Shown: in pieces, positions 34,461-45,145 of the stretch
Position numbering within the stretch: position 1 is the stretch's first letter
Layout of the letters: the number at the start of each line of letters is the position of its first letter
Assembly (NCBI GenBank): GCA_018340805.1
Contig: JACMZG010001914.1
Span: 46,297,549-46,361,548 of the forward strand
From: Microvelia longipes
Taxonomy: Eukaryota > Arthropoda > Insecta > Hemiptera > Veliidae
DNA: 64,000 nucleotides
Direction of reading: 5' to 3'
Position numbers and translations under genes: made by a program
The notes under the pieces: model-generated
The model's input: only the letters and a program-made list of their open reading frames with translations
What the model was told of the DNA's origin: nothing
The model's database searches: none

Positions 34461-35190
34461 TTTTTCACTAACCAAGTTTTTCAACCAAACCTTTTCTATC
34501 GTACTTTAACTTTTAAAAAAATAAAATTAAATGAAAAAAATAAAAAAGTTAACAAATAAGCTATTAGCTAAAGAAAGAATTCACATGAAGTGTACGATAT
34601 TCCAAATAAGGACTAAGAACTAGCCATTCTATTTTGGAGCCAAACATATCTTGAACTTGCCTTATTTCTTATTAAAATATTTGCTGCAAGTAAAATACCT
34701 TTACGTAACTAGTGGTTTTTTAATCTTATACAGTTTTAATAACTAGTGACGTCACAGAACCCGTATTTTCAGTTTTATGTTAAAATTTAAGTGTGTAATT
34801 GAACTTGAAGTAATGAGAATGAAGTCGAACTCCGGTTGCCAATTCCAGAGAATAACAAATTTAGATTAAATCATCTTCTCTTCATAACAGCCTCTAAGGA
34901 GGTTCACCCTTCTGTTCTGAATATTAACATTAAACAGTGCTGCCCTCTAGCCGAGTTTGATTTGCGAAAAGTAATAAAGAGAGTGTGTGGCTGTGAGGTT
35001 GGTACGTCTGGTTCTAATGTCCCTTGTACCGGGAGTTTCCAAGCTCTGTCAGGATTTCGAAGGAAATTGTTTATAACAGTACTTGAAATTATCCTTAATA
35101 CTGTAAACTTTTAGTTTTATATTTCTTCTTCGTATTAGTTCTAAGTTGTCATTTGATTTCTACTTTTTCCTCCTGTAATTCCTAGATATA
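34461..35190. other. Unrecognised stretch with a 92-codon open frame
   Basis: The + strand frame at 34836-35114 begins at a CTG and has a more balanced composition (for example CCPLAEFDLRKVIKRVCGCE) than its surroundings. There is no ATG or supported splice site. It may be a relic of a coding or repeat sequence. I do not call a gene. Confidence 0.25.
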
Positions 35191-36015
35191 TTTCCGCGAT
35201 TTAAAGTCCCGTAGCAGCGCACCGTCGCTGATAGAAAAGTTGATAACGAGGGATCGTTGTTAAGTCCTTATGGGAGTTTTTCGGTTTTTCTTTTTGGTGA
35301 CGATATTTCTTTAAATTTTTTTATCAAAAGTGCGTTAATTAATATTTTTAGGAGCGTATTTTGAACTCAGGAGAATCACTTTTCGTTGAAAAATAGGGTT
35401 TTAAGGTTTCACGAGTATTTAATGAGTGATAAGAACGTTTGAAATCACCAATATTTGTTTTATGTTAGTTATTGTTAATTAATGTTATTTTAAACTAATT
35501 TTAGTTCACAAACACACAAAATTACCTTTTATTGCATTAAATTGTTTTAATTAGTTTGTTACAGGTATTTAAATTAACTGATAACAAGCCGATTTTTACG
35601 CGTATGGTGTTCTAATTTATCAATCAATTTTATTTACACAAAAAAAATAATAAATAAACTCTATAAGATTTCAATGTTTTGTAAAATGTTTGTTTAAATC
35701 ATCCGTTTAGGTTTGGTTTATTATTTCTGGGTTAAATGGGACAAATCCAGTCTGTAGTGATAAGAGCCTGATTCTATATTTAAAATCCTGAAAATCGAAG
35801 TATTTTACTCTATGAAAATATTGGCCATTTTTTTTTAGCACCGATGGTCGTTCTATAATTTTTACCTCATTTATCACAATTTAACGAACAATAAAGGAAT
35901 AAAAGAAGAATTTTTTCAACGGCTCCATGCTAATCCTATGATAAAAAAAATTGATCAACCTTTCGTTTCCCGCCATTGGTATTGGCCAACCTTAAACTCT
36001 CTTTGAATCGCGAAT
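35191..36015 (+). mobile_element. ~830-bp MITE with TA flanks, copy 1
   Basis: Matches 54019-54848 in reverse over its whole length. The termini are 'ccgcgatttaaag' and 'ctttgaatcgcgaa', flanked by TA. The interior has conserved islands such as 'gcaccgatggtcgttctata' and 'tttcccgccattgg' and no coding frame. TA flanks suggest a Tc1/mariner-mobilised element. Confidence 0.8.
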
Positions 36016-36039
36016 AGAAAAGTCATATAGCATTCAAAA

Positions 36040-36790
36040 TCCGAAAGCGGAATGGCTGAATTATCTGTTTTAGGTGTTTTTAAAACCTTCTGACTTGTTT
36101 TGACTAATTTGTTTCTGCGTGTGTCTGTCTGTTATCAAAGTATTGTATAATCATAACTCCCAGTGTTTATATTATTTATATTATTTATATTTTTGCAAGT
36201 GATTATTTATGTACAATTATTGTTAAGTAAGGTTAAGTTGTGATAACCAAAAAAAATATCATCTGTAAAGTCATTAACCGTGATTTACGAGATCAGCCAA
36301 CATTTTAGAAATTCATATAACACGTACAAATAAATTGATTTGAAATTTAACACACATAGTCTTATATAATACCATCAAATCTGCTAAGTTTCATCTTTAT
36401 ATTAGTATGAATTTACTCTTTATTGAACAAAATGCAGATAGATAATCAAACAATTATATAATAAGTAGATTTTGCACGAGTGTAATCATTTATATTATAA
36501 ACAATTTTACGAAGTTTTATATTAATGCAACTAATATATCTACGGTTTTGTTGGATCGCTAATGTTTAAAAAAAGCCTTAAATGTGTTAAACACAGTCTA
36601 GGCACAGACCTGAGAGGTCAGTGCCTTGACTGGTGGCCGCTGAAATTATTACCATTTTTTCATTCTGTGTGTGGACGAGCGAAGTGAGTAGGTCATTCTA
36701 GATTAAATAAATTAAGCATTTTTCATATCCTGAGGACTCAGAACCAACGAAGTAAGTGCGAAGCCATAACCGATCGTTTTTCCTTAAGCA
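36040..36790 (+). mobile_element. Family A, near-complete copy
   Basis: The 5' half ('aaaatccgaaagcgg', 'gtgtgtctgtctgttatca', 'aagtttcatctttatatt') runs into 'atctacggttttgttggat'. A 5S-like block (36601-36648, with 'gaggtcagtgccttgactgg') follows, then 'gacgagcgaagtgag' and 'atcctgaggactcag'. It shows that the 5' and 3' halves belong to one element. Confidence 0.7.
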
Positions 36791-36884
36791 TTCAAACGAT
36801 AAATTCTTCTTAATTGAATCTGTATGTACCTAATAATAACTTTTACAGACTCCCTAAAAACATATCTCTATGAGTCTTGGAGTT

Positions 36885-37065
36885 ATGTGTCTTAACTGGA
36901 TTCCGTTCCTGGAGTAAGGTGTTTTGACTGTATTTTGTTTCTGGAGTAAGGCGTTTTGACTGTATTTTGTTCCTGGAGTAAGGTGTCTTGAATGGATTCC
37001 GTTCCTGGAGTAAGGTGTTTTGACTGTATTTTGTTCCTGAGTAAGGTGTCTTAACTGGGTTCCGT
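36885..37065 (+). repeat. Minisatellite, ~33-bp unit
   Basis: About five units of 'gttcctggagtaaggtgttt' plus 'tgactgtattttg', alternating with a variant carrying 'cttgactggattcc'. Confidence 0.9.
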
Positions 37066-37289
37066 TGGCCTGCTAACGTTTGTCAATCTCTTAACATATT
37101 TGAAAGACATAGATGAAAGAAAGTTATCTATCATTGAAATCAAAGACATTTGAAAAATAATTTAGGTATAAAGACGTTGAAGAATTTCCGTGGAAACTAT
37201 CATAGGACAATTTAAACTTTCTTTATTGAATTAAAAAGAACAACTAATTTAAATTTTAAATTCATTGTAATATAATCCAACTTAATACG

Positions 37290-38560
37290 CTTTGAATAGC
37301 AGAAAGGGAGAGACAATAAGCTGAGACAAAGAGGTAACGAAAGATTTATAGAGAAATGGTGGCATAACATGACGTGCATAACATCTTATGAAGAAGTTAT
37401 AACAGTGAAAGGATGCTAGGCGGGGTCGAGTCAGGTCGTCCAAATACTTTCACTAACGCTCATATAGACACACCCCTGTGCTGAAATTTCACCCCCGGCA
37501 ACCCCGGGGGCTTTCACCCGCCGACATAGATCTCCGGAGTACAAGGGCGATCATATGTAGACGACTGCAATACGATGACGATCTTCTATTCGGAAGAATG
37601 GTCAAACTATAGAATAGGAATTTTATATTCTATTTGATCCAAAACAACATAGATTGTATTTATATGATCTTGGGATTTGGCTAATCTTATCGAGATGGAT
37701 CCATTTCATTGGAAAAGATTTGGATCTCCAAGAACGATTAATGGCTAATTTAAGCAATTAGACTCATTATGTCAATCAGAAATTATGTTGATACAAGCTA
37801 TAATCCTAGAGGGTTTTGGCTGAGGGCACCGACTTATTTGTAGGCTATATACTTACAAAAATGCAAAGCTGCGAGAACCTCTATGAAATTTTTAAAGTTT
37901 TTGATTAGTTGGCCTTTAACTCATCTGTAGCCTTTCAACCGCGAGGTCCTTTTTGCTATCAGTTCTAAAGCATATTGATCTGTACATGGGTTTTTCGGGT
38001 CGTGCGTTGAAAAATAAATTGACAGTCAGTAAAATCTCGTTTGGCCCTATAACGACATTTTTATTGGCCAAAAAGTTTTCATTCCGTTGACAAGAAACTC
38101 ATGAACAAATTGTCATCTCATCGATCTAGGCAAGAGTGCTATCAGTGGCCAAACTATACAGTGTTTTCCAAAATGAACCTGCTTCGGAGCAAGATGTCCA
38201 CCGGAATCCATTCGGAAGCTTTATGGCGGGAATCCAATTGCTAGAGGAACACATGAAGCTAAATCGAGCACCCTGATATGCTTCCTCCTTATATCTGTAT
38301 CCGTCATATTTTATCATTATTTATCTTTGAGTTATTATTGTTTTAGTTAAATGATATTTTAAGTTCTAATATGCGCTTTTAAGGTGTTTTACTGAACTTT
38401 ATTATTGACATAAACCTAACCTATAATCTGCGTGTTAAAAGCAAGCATGGTTATAGGTTTCTTGCAGCGGTTTTTTTGCTCGAAGCTCTCGCGAATGAAG
38501 CAGACTTTATTTTGAAACACGGTGATATATTCATGCCATAACGTAACTGGGTTGGTCTAA
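37290..38560. other. GC-richer unidentified block
   Basis: Base composition rises noticeably, with a strong hairpin at about 37491-37510 (CCCCCGG/CCGGGGG). A 63-codon minus-strand frame lies at 38126-38317 (SSNWIPAIKLPNGFRW is part). Multiple stops occur in all frames elsewhere. It could be a decayed gene, a transposon remnant or an insertion of foreign origin. No family is recognised. Confidence 0.35.
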
Positions 38561-39039
38561 TAGTCGCAAGATGATCCAAATTTGTCCAAAAGACTTTCAC
38601 CCTCAATATAAACCAACATTTTTATAAGATTATTAATCTAAATCATAAATTAAATCTTTTTACTTTTGAACTTTAAGATTCTAGTAATTGATAAAATTAC
38701 ATATAATGAAATAAGTACTGGCTGTGAATTATGAATACCATTATGAACTATCTGTTTCATTATTTTCATCATTATTTATCATTATTTTTATATTAGGAAT
38801 TTTCCAAGAATATTACTTGAGATTGAGGAAGACTTATCCTCATATAACATAAGGAATAACTCTTACTTAAGTTATGCTCTTAAATGTTTTCCTTATGATA
38901 GATTTCGTATAAGCATTTCTTTTACATCTTAAGCAATTGCTATGGAGGTTAAAAGAAATGAACGATACTCTCTAGTTTATAATATTGTTGGAACAGTATA
39001 AATAATGGTTCCTCTTATAATAATGGACGCTTCTAATTC
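38561..39039. other. No gene recognised
   Basis: AT-rich; nothing identified. Confidence 0.5.
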
Positions 39040-39145
39040 AATATAAATTAATAAATACTATTCGTATAAAATAACATCACAACCCGGGCTACGAACCCCA
39101 GACCTCTGGTGCCGAAATAGATACTCTACAGCAGTAAGGGAAGAA
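39040..39145 (-). mobile_element. tRNA-derived SINE, truncated copy
   Basis: Contains only the head-side section: 'aaatactattcgtataaaat', 'acccgggctacgaacccca', 'gacctctggtgccgaaat'. The 3' half is missing. Confidence 0.65.
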
Positions 39146-39639
39146 AAGTAAGAAAATTTCTAAACTCTGCAACTTTTCCAAAAGTTATCATGTTATTTTT
39201 ATTATACTTGTTGTGGAAATAACATCAGCCCATGTATAGGATATAGAACGGAAGTGGAGTTTCCCTGAGCTTGTTGAATACGCCACTGACCGGAACTAAC
39301 TTCCTGTTAATTGTCCTCTGATACCTGTTGCTTCTACCTGCTTGTATTCAACTTTATACTCAGTTTATAGGTCGAATTGACACATGATCACTCGACATTA
39401 ATTCTTTCACTAATTATTCATATTAATAGAATTAATTATCTCATTTTACTTTCTATACGTATAATACTTACAGAATGTCCCAAATCTGCAATCGAAGTAA
39501 ATCAGAATTAAATCTAAATAGCGACTAAAGTATCTATTACATCTTAACATAATTGAATCTGCACATTAGTTTTTCGGAATTTGGGTTGGTACTTAGTATG
39601 AAGCAAACTTAACATAAAGCATTTAACGAAACGAACGGT
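39146..39639. other. No gene recognised
   Basis: AT-rich. The phrase 'cttaacataaagc' at about 39608 recurs at about 40170, just beyond the next array. Confidence 0.5.
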
Positions 39640-40155
39640 GTGATGTCGTTCCGTCGACAAAATCATTCCGTCGACAAATCACTCCGTCGACAGTCGACGG
39701 AAAAATTTGTCGACGGAACGAAACGAGTTGTTGTCGACAAATTACATCACTCCGTCGACAAATAATTTTGTCGATGCAATGATTTGTCGACGGAGTGATT
39801 TGTCGACGGAATGATTTGTCGACGCAACAACTCGTTTTCTTCCGTCGACAAATCATTGCATCGAAATCATTCGTCGACGGACGTCGATGCATGATTTGTC
39901 GACGGAGTGATTGTCGATGATTTTCGACGCAACAACCCGGTTCGTTCCGTCGACAAATAACTTGTCGACGGAATGATTTGTCGATGGAATGATTTGTCGA
40001 CGCAACAACCCGATTCGTACCGTCGACAAATCATTCCGTCGACAAACTCAAATATTTGTCGATGGAACGATTTGTCGACGCAATGATTTGTCGACGCTAT
40101 GATTTGTCGATGGAATGATTTGTCGACGAAGTGATTTGTCGACGGAACGATACGG
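39640..40155. repeat. Minisatellite built on GTCGAC palindromes
   Basis: About thirty ~16-bp units of 'gtcgacggaatgattt' and its complement 'ccgtcgacaaatcatt' are mixed in both orientations. Units are semi-palindromic. Short direct repeats ('cttaacataaagc') flank the array. The 89-codon minus-strand frame is a by-product. Confidence 0.95.
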
Positions 40156-41232
40156 AGCCAAACGTACTTAACATAAAGCGCACTTTAATCTGAAATGTTA
40201 TGAAGGCATAAAAGCGGTGGAGGGGGGCCATTATAAATATTCGTATAGTTTTGTCGTATACATGCCGCATCCACATTGAGTCACTTTAATTATATCTTAC
40301 GATTATGAGGGCTGTTCGTTGCTTAGGAAGTTTTAAACTTTAAGACAGTTGCATCTTATTAGGTCAATTACATTGGAGATGGATCTGTCATATCTTTAAT
40401 GCAATTTTCTTACATTAATCTTGTTCCGAATTAATCAATGTATTACCTTTATATAAAATCAAAAGAAAATAACGGTTTTACATCTTCAAACGTCTTGAAT
40501 TCAAGACAAAGATTCAAGATAACAATATTCCAGAATCACTGATGACTTTGGCTAACGGCCATATTGGTCTTTTGTCGCTGTTTATTTGGAACTTGATTTT
40601 CTTAAAACAATAGATATTTTCTTTAGCAGATGAGAGACAATAAGGCGAAACAATCGTCTGGACCTGGGGAACTTAATGAGTATCAAGTTCTTTGAACTCT
40701 TTCAATACATCGTCTAAACTAACACCTAACTAATAAGACGAGAAATAACTCATTTTATGCCTCAGCCGCTAGTCATCTTACACGTACAGACCTAGTTTTT
40801 AAAAACTAACCTATCTTTATTTTTTTTGTTTTTAGTTTATTTTTAACCATATTTATTATAGTTTTATTGTATCTGGTCATAGATACAAATAAAATAGCGA
40901 CCCTGATGAGATGAGGAAAATTTCCCATGTACCCCCACACACGATTTTCGTTTATTAAATTTATTTTCGCTACGTATAAATTACTTTACTTTTTTGTGCG
41001 ATTAATGAAAAAAATAATCATAATTTTTTGTTTGTTTCAGGTATGTATTTTTTTCATTCAACTTATACACTCTTTATCTGGTATGTTATGCATTAAAAAT
41101 TATTATATGTATGTTATTATATAATATGAATTCTATTTTAAGATATGGTAGTGGTCCTAGTAATAGAAAACTTATTAGTAATAAAAATAAATAACTATTG
41201 ACTTAAGAACTAGACTTTTAATTGAAAACTTA
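40156..41232. other. No gene recognised
   Basis: AT-rich; a hydrophobic 65-codon frame at 40927-41124 has no support. Confidence 0.5.
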
Positions 41233-41570
41233 GGCCCGTATTCAAAGTACTTACCCAAACCTAACATTTTCCTTAAGGGATCCTTAAGGGGACCTTACAT
41301 TTTCCTTACCTAAACTGTAAACATAACATTTTCCTTAAGAGCTCCTTAAGGAGACCTAACATTTTCCTTACCTAAACTCTAAACATAACATTTTCCTTAA
41401 GAGCTCCTTAAGGAGACCTAACATTTTCCTTACCTAAACTGTAAACCTAACATTTTCCTTAAGGAGACCTAACATTTTCCTTACCTAAACTGTAAACCTA
41501 ACATTTTCCTTAAGGGCTCCTTAAGGAAAATGTTAGGTTTAGGTAAGGAAAATGTCTTTGAATAAGGGCC
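41233..41570. mobile_element. PIF/Harbinger-like MITE with internal minisatellite
   Basis: Termini 'ggcccgtattcaaag' and 'ctttgaataagggcc' are inverted and flanked by TTA (41230-41232, 41571-41573). GG(C/G)CC tips with TTA duplication match PIF/Harbinger elements. The interior is a tandem array of 'cctaacattttccttaag' units whose last unit is inverted. Confidence 0.85.
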
Positions 41571-41573
41571 TTA

Positions 41574-42510
41574 TTTTTATTTTAATATCGAATAAGTATA
41601 GAAATCAAAATTACTTGTCTACTTTATTTAAAGTTTTTGCTAATAATTAATAAAAATTAATGTTATCATTAATATTATTTTAATTAATTTATTAAAGATA
41701 TTTTATTCTTTTATGTATTTCAACTCTTTACCTTCCTATTTAATGCTTGTTCCAATTTGTTTCACTATTAAAAAGTAATTTTTCTATTTTCATTTTTTTT
41801 ATGTTTTTACCTAACCTTTACATTTATTGCATTATAACTAAAACAACTTTTTATATTAGCTATTAATTTTATTATTATTAATACTTAATGTGATTAATAA
41901 TGTATGAAAGATAGGATATAAAAAAGACCTATACTATTTATAGTATTTAAGTCTTGTACTGAAAAGAAAGATAGTTATAAAATAAATGAGAATAGAAATA
42001 TTAATGTATTGGATTTCACTTTGTTTCGAAGTCTTACAAATTCCGAAGCCTTGTCGCTTTTTAAACTTTCTTGGTTTGTTAAGTTTTTCCTATTTGTAAG
42101 CCCAATGCTTGTTCTTATCATCACGTGAACTTTATTTTTACTTAGATAAATGTTTTTACTATTTTTAGCTTAATCATATGATGCATTGCCCTTTAGAAGT
42201 AGTACAATGTTTGTAACTCTTGCATTTTATTGGGCTTAATGCACCTTATTATCGATAATTTCTTAATTACTACTTATTATGCTAAATAATTTTAAACTTA
42301 TGTGGAATGATTTATTTTATTTTTTCTTTATTGTTCAGAATGTCATATCTTTTCTTTCTTTAGTTAATCTATGGTAAACATGGAAGCTAATAATAAGTAC
42401 TTTTTGTTGTCTAATTAGTCAATAATTTAAGAATAAACAAACAAGTAAATAAAATTGTTCTTAACTTTATTTTTTAAGACCTGACTGAAATTGAGTCTTT
42501 CCCTAAGTTT
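41574..42510. other. No gene recognised
   Basis: AT-rich; nothing identified. Confidence 0.5.
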
Positions 42511-42514
42511 TAAT

Positions 42515-42629
42515 TTCAAAAGGGTACCACAGCTCTGTGCTGATTTGCAAAAAATGTAAAAAAAGAAATATCTTTCTCTGGTTGTTTTTAATGCAATAAA
42601 TGGTTATTATTATTATTATTATTATTATC
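42515..42629 (+). mobile_element. LINE 3' end with (TTA)n tail
   Basis: 'aagggtaccacagctctgtg' followed by 'aatgcaataaatgg' and eight TTA repeats. The structure is that of a 5'-truncated non-LTR retrotransposon 3' UTR. The clade cannot be told without the coding part. Confidence 0.6.
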
Positions 42630-42671
42630 GATAATTATCTGTAAAAAACGCTGAGGAGTTATGTTTTTAAT

Positions 42672-42965
42672 CATAAAGATATATACTAAGGGGGCATAGC
42701 CTATCTCAATATATTGAGGCCTGAAACATCTTTTTGAGGCTCTAAGGGGCTCTGTGGAATCTCCTTCACGAGTGAGTTAAGGTTATAATAAATCAATTGT
42801 TTTTGGCTTCCCGCACATTATATATATTTTAAACGTTCTTTAATATATGCTAGTATAATTTTGTTCTGTTTATTTGATTATATTGAATGTCGAATGTAGC
42901 CAGGTTATTTTTTCGTTGATTCACAATTCAACCAATAGGGCGCCTTTAGTAATAATATATCTATG
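42672..42965 (+). mobile_element. CATAGAG-family MITE, copy 2, 8-bp TSD
   Basis: Termini 'cataaagatatatactaa' and 'tagtaataatatatctatg' are inverted. An exact 8-bp direct repeat 'tttttaat' flanks it (42664-42671, 42966-42973). It aligns end to end with 56033-56353. The 8-bp duplication fits hAT, P or Merlin. CA...TG tips resemble P elements, a tentative assignment. There is no coding frame. Confidence 0.9.
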
Positions 42966-42973
42966 TTTTTAAT

Positions 42974-43139
42974 ACGCAAATCTTTGCTCTACTTGGCTTA
43001 AGTGCAGCAATATTTGATGATAAATTATAATTGATCACAGGAGGATGAGTCAAGGCTCTTATAGAAAGAAGATGATTTTATATATTTTTTTTATTATTAT
43101 TTTGAATCATTAAGGATTTAATGTTTTTTTTCTTTTCCT
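42974..43139. other. No gene recognised
   Basis: Short AT-rich spacer. Confidence 0.5.
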
Positions 43140-43290
43140 CATTTATATACCGCAGGTATATAGAAAAAGTATTGTGTTTGCTAAAAAATTCAAAATCGGG
43201 ATGTCACCTGAATTATCAGTTTCAGGTGTTTTAAGGCCTCCTGAGTGGTTTTTTTGCACCATTTGCACCATTCAGGTTGTCTGATTAAGC
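43140..43290 (+). repeat. Family A 5' fragment
   Basis: 'gcaggtatatagaaaaagta', 'tcgggatgtcacctgaatta', 'cctcctgagtgg' in family order. Confidence 0.6.
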
Positions 43291-43865
43291 TGAAACCGCT
43301 ATCAGTGGATTCAGCTTGCCATTTAACTTAATAATTCCTCATTCTATCGCAATTTTAAGTTTTTTTCATCACTTAGCTTAGTGACTTTATAACCGGCGAG
43401 GGGACGCTTTCTATGCAGGTATTATATATTTATTAACATAATATAAATTTACTTTAAAAAATGTTTAATCTTTAAAGATTATTTTAAATTAATAGTCTAA
43501 TTTATCATTTTTAAAGTTGGAAAGAATAAGAATTGAAAGAAGTAAAATGATCGATACTTAAAAAATTAACAGTGTATGAATCAATGTAATATTATCTCGT
43601 ATTAAATTTAATTTAAAAATATTCAATAATAATATTATTTATTTTACCCAAAATTATCAAGATTTATGTAAGTTTTACAAAATGATCATAAAACCCACTC
43701 CATGTCCTATTTTTATTTGAATTCAGTGAAAGTTTGGACTTTTTACGACTTTATTTGTAAACTTACGGAGCGATCAAAATACAAATAAAGAAAGATAAAG
43801 CTTTATGTAATAAAATACAATTACTTAATATTAACCATGCAGCATTGATATTTTATTTATTAATG
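43291..43865. other. No gene recognised
   Basis: AT-rich; nothing identified. Confidence 0.5.
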
Positions 43866-44107
43866 AGACCGTCTCTGTAGTCGAGGTCGTTAGAGCGTCT
43901 GCATTTGCATACTGACCTTCGACACCATGGAGGTCCAGAGTTCGCATCCCAGGATACGCTCTCAGTTTTAAAAGACTATTATTCAAATACATTAGCATTA
44001 TCACCAACTTTAGAATACACTTGTAGCGTATCGTTTGCCCTTACCACCTGATGTGGTTCCCGTAGGGGTTATCCCTGCTGGGCCGTAAGGCTCTAAACGA
44101 GAGCATT
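43866..44107 (+). mobile_element. tRNA-derived SINE, copy 3
   Basis: The only + strand copy. Head: 'tagtcgaggtcgttagagcg' (A-box-like), then 'gagttcgcatcccagg' (B-box-like, GTTCGCATCC). Body: 'accaactttagaatacact'. 3' end: 'gggccgtaaggctctaaacg', a decayed stem-loop, then 'attatta'. Confidence 0.8.
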
Positions 44108-44296
44108 ATTACTTTTAACTCTATATGCTTTAAGTGCAATTTTAATGCTGTAAGACTTAAGGATATCGTCATTATAGATTCATTGAGATGCGTTAAAACC
44201 TAATGCTTATAATGGTCGAAAGAGCAAAAATGTTTATCTCCAGAAGGGTAATAATCAAAACATTTCGGGGTTTGTTTTTATGTAATAATGACCGTC

Positions 44297-44347
44297 ATTA
44301 TAACCCGGCGGGAAATAATAATTTATTATTTCCCGCCGGGTTATAAT
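44297..44347. promoter_or_regulatory. Perfect 51-bp palindrome with two E2F-type sites
   Basis: Arms 44297-44321 and 44323-44347 are exact reverse complements over 25 bp around a single base. Each arm contains GGCGGGAAA/TTTCCCGCC, the consensus for E2F/DP factors. It lies ~250 bp upstream of the ATG at 44595. Regulation by E2F is an inference from sequence only. Confidence 0.6.
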
Positions 44348-44594
44348 CTAGCTTAGCCAACTTAATTATTGAGTAGTTAAAATTACAGATTCAAAAATCT
44401 ACGTAAAGAATTTTGAGTAAACAAAGTTACGTTGGCAGCACTGATTTATTAAATCCCAGCTGTCTGTACACAAAAATTTCTTTATCAAATCTGTTTTGAC
44501 GATAAATACCTACTTTTTTACTAAGTTTTTTCTTATCTTTCAAGTAATATTCCTGTTATATTTATCATAAAAGGATTTAGTGCGGTTGTTTACG

Positions 44595-44722
44595 ATGGAA
44601 AGTGATAATGAAATGATAGTAAACGACATAGATAAATTGTTTCCCGATATCCCCGATAATCCTCAACCGTCTTGTATAGATGACGAAGCAAATACGGTTT
44701 ATTTTATTAATAGAGCATTTAG
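44595..44722 (+). CDS. Candidate first coding exon, unrecognised acidic protein (partial gene)
   Basis: ATG with A at -3 and G at +4, 42 codons plus two bases, ending CATTTAG followed by donor GTATTTAT at 44723 (phase 2). The peptide begins MESDNEMIVNDIDKLFPDI and is acidic, with two Pro-rich turns and a hydrophobic end (VYFINRAF at 35-42). After the donor the frame decays into AT-rich, Tyr/Leu-rich sequence. No family is recognised. An E2F-type palindrome sits upstream. No second exon was found; a transposon-borne gene is possible because inverted repeats bracket it. Confidence 0.5.
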
Positions 44723-45059
44723 GTATTTATATATTTTTGTTTATTATGATATTTGTTTGTTATGTATGTATGTGGTTATGTTGTATGTATAATATATATA
44801 TACAATATATTTTTGTTAATTTTGCATAAAATAGTATAATTATGTTTCAATAATTCTATATATAAACAAATACAGTTTTTTTTTTGTTTCGTATATATTT
44901 GTTTTTCCTTCTGGAGATAAATAACTATTTCCTCTAGAAGGGAGAAAAAATTAACTTTCGGCCCTTATTTTAAGAGAGGAAAACCCAGTATTACGGCCTG
45001 TTTGTAAAAATAAGGGAGGGAACAAAAATCAGGCCGGAAAGTATATCATTTTTCGCCCT

Positions 45060-45145
45060 ACTGTTTGGCGCAATTTGAAATCTAGAAATTTGCTTAGAAA
45101 TCTAAAGATTCATTGTTCGAATCCAGTCCGGGAAACATTGTTTTT
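45060..45145 (+). pseudogene. tRNA-like sequence with A and B boxes
   Basis: 'tttggcgcaatttg' (A-box-like, 45071-45084) and 'ttgttcgaatcc' (B box, 45112-45123) sit at tRNA-like spacing. No paired acceptor stem or 7-nt anticodon loop can be drawn, so it is a tRNA relic or SINE head and not a working tRNA. Confidence 0.4.

Larger units (their letters stand above)
44232..44924. repeat. Segment bounded by ~16-bp inverted repeats
   Basis: 'gtttatctccagaagg' (44233-44248) is mirrored by 'ccttctggagataaat' (44908-44923). No clear target duplication is visible. The segment encloses the E2F palindrome and the candidate exon, so it may be a small transposon carrying them, or the match may be incidental. 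Confidence 0.45.

Noticed and set aside
36863..36880. Another end of the CATAGAG MITE ('atatctctatg')
   Set aside because: Only the terminal bases match; adjacent element sequence and a duplication are missing.
39623..39892. 89-codon minus-strand frame rich in Arg/Cys
   Set aside because: Translation of the GTCGAC array; no coding signal outside the repeat.
40540..40575. CTGATGA followed by a GGC/GCC stem
   Set aside because: The second core strand reads ATAT where GAAA is required.
45060..45145. Functional tRNA gene
   Set aside because: A and B boxes are present, but the acceptor and anticodon stems do not pair.
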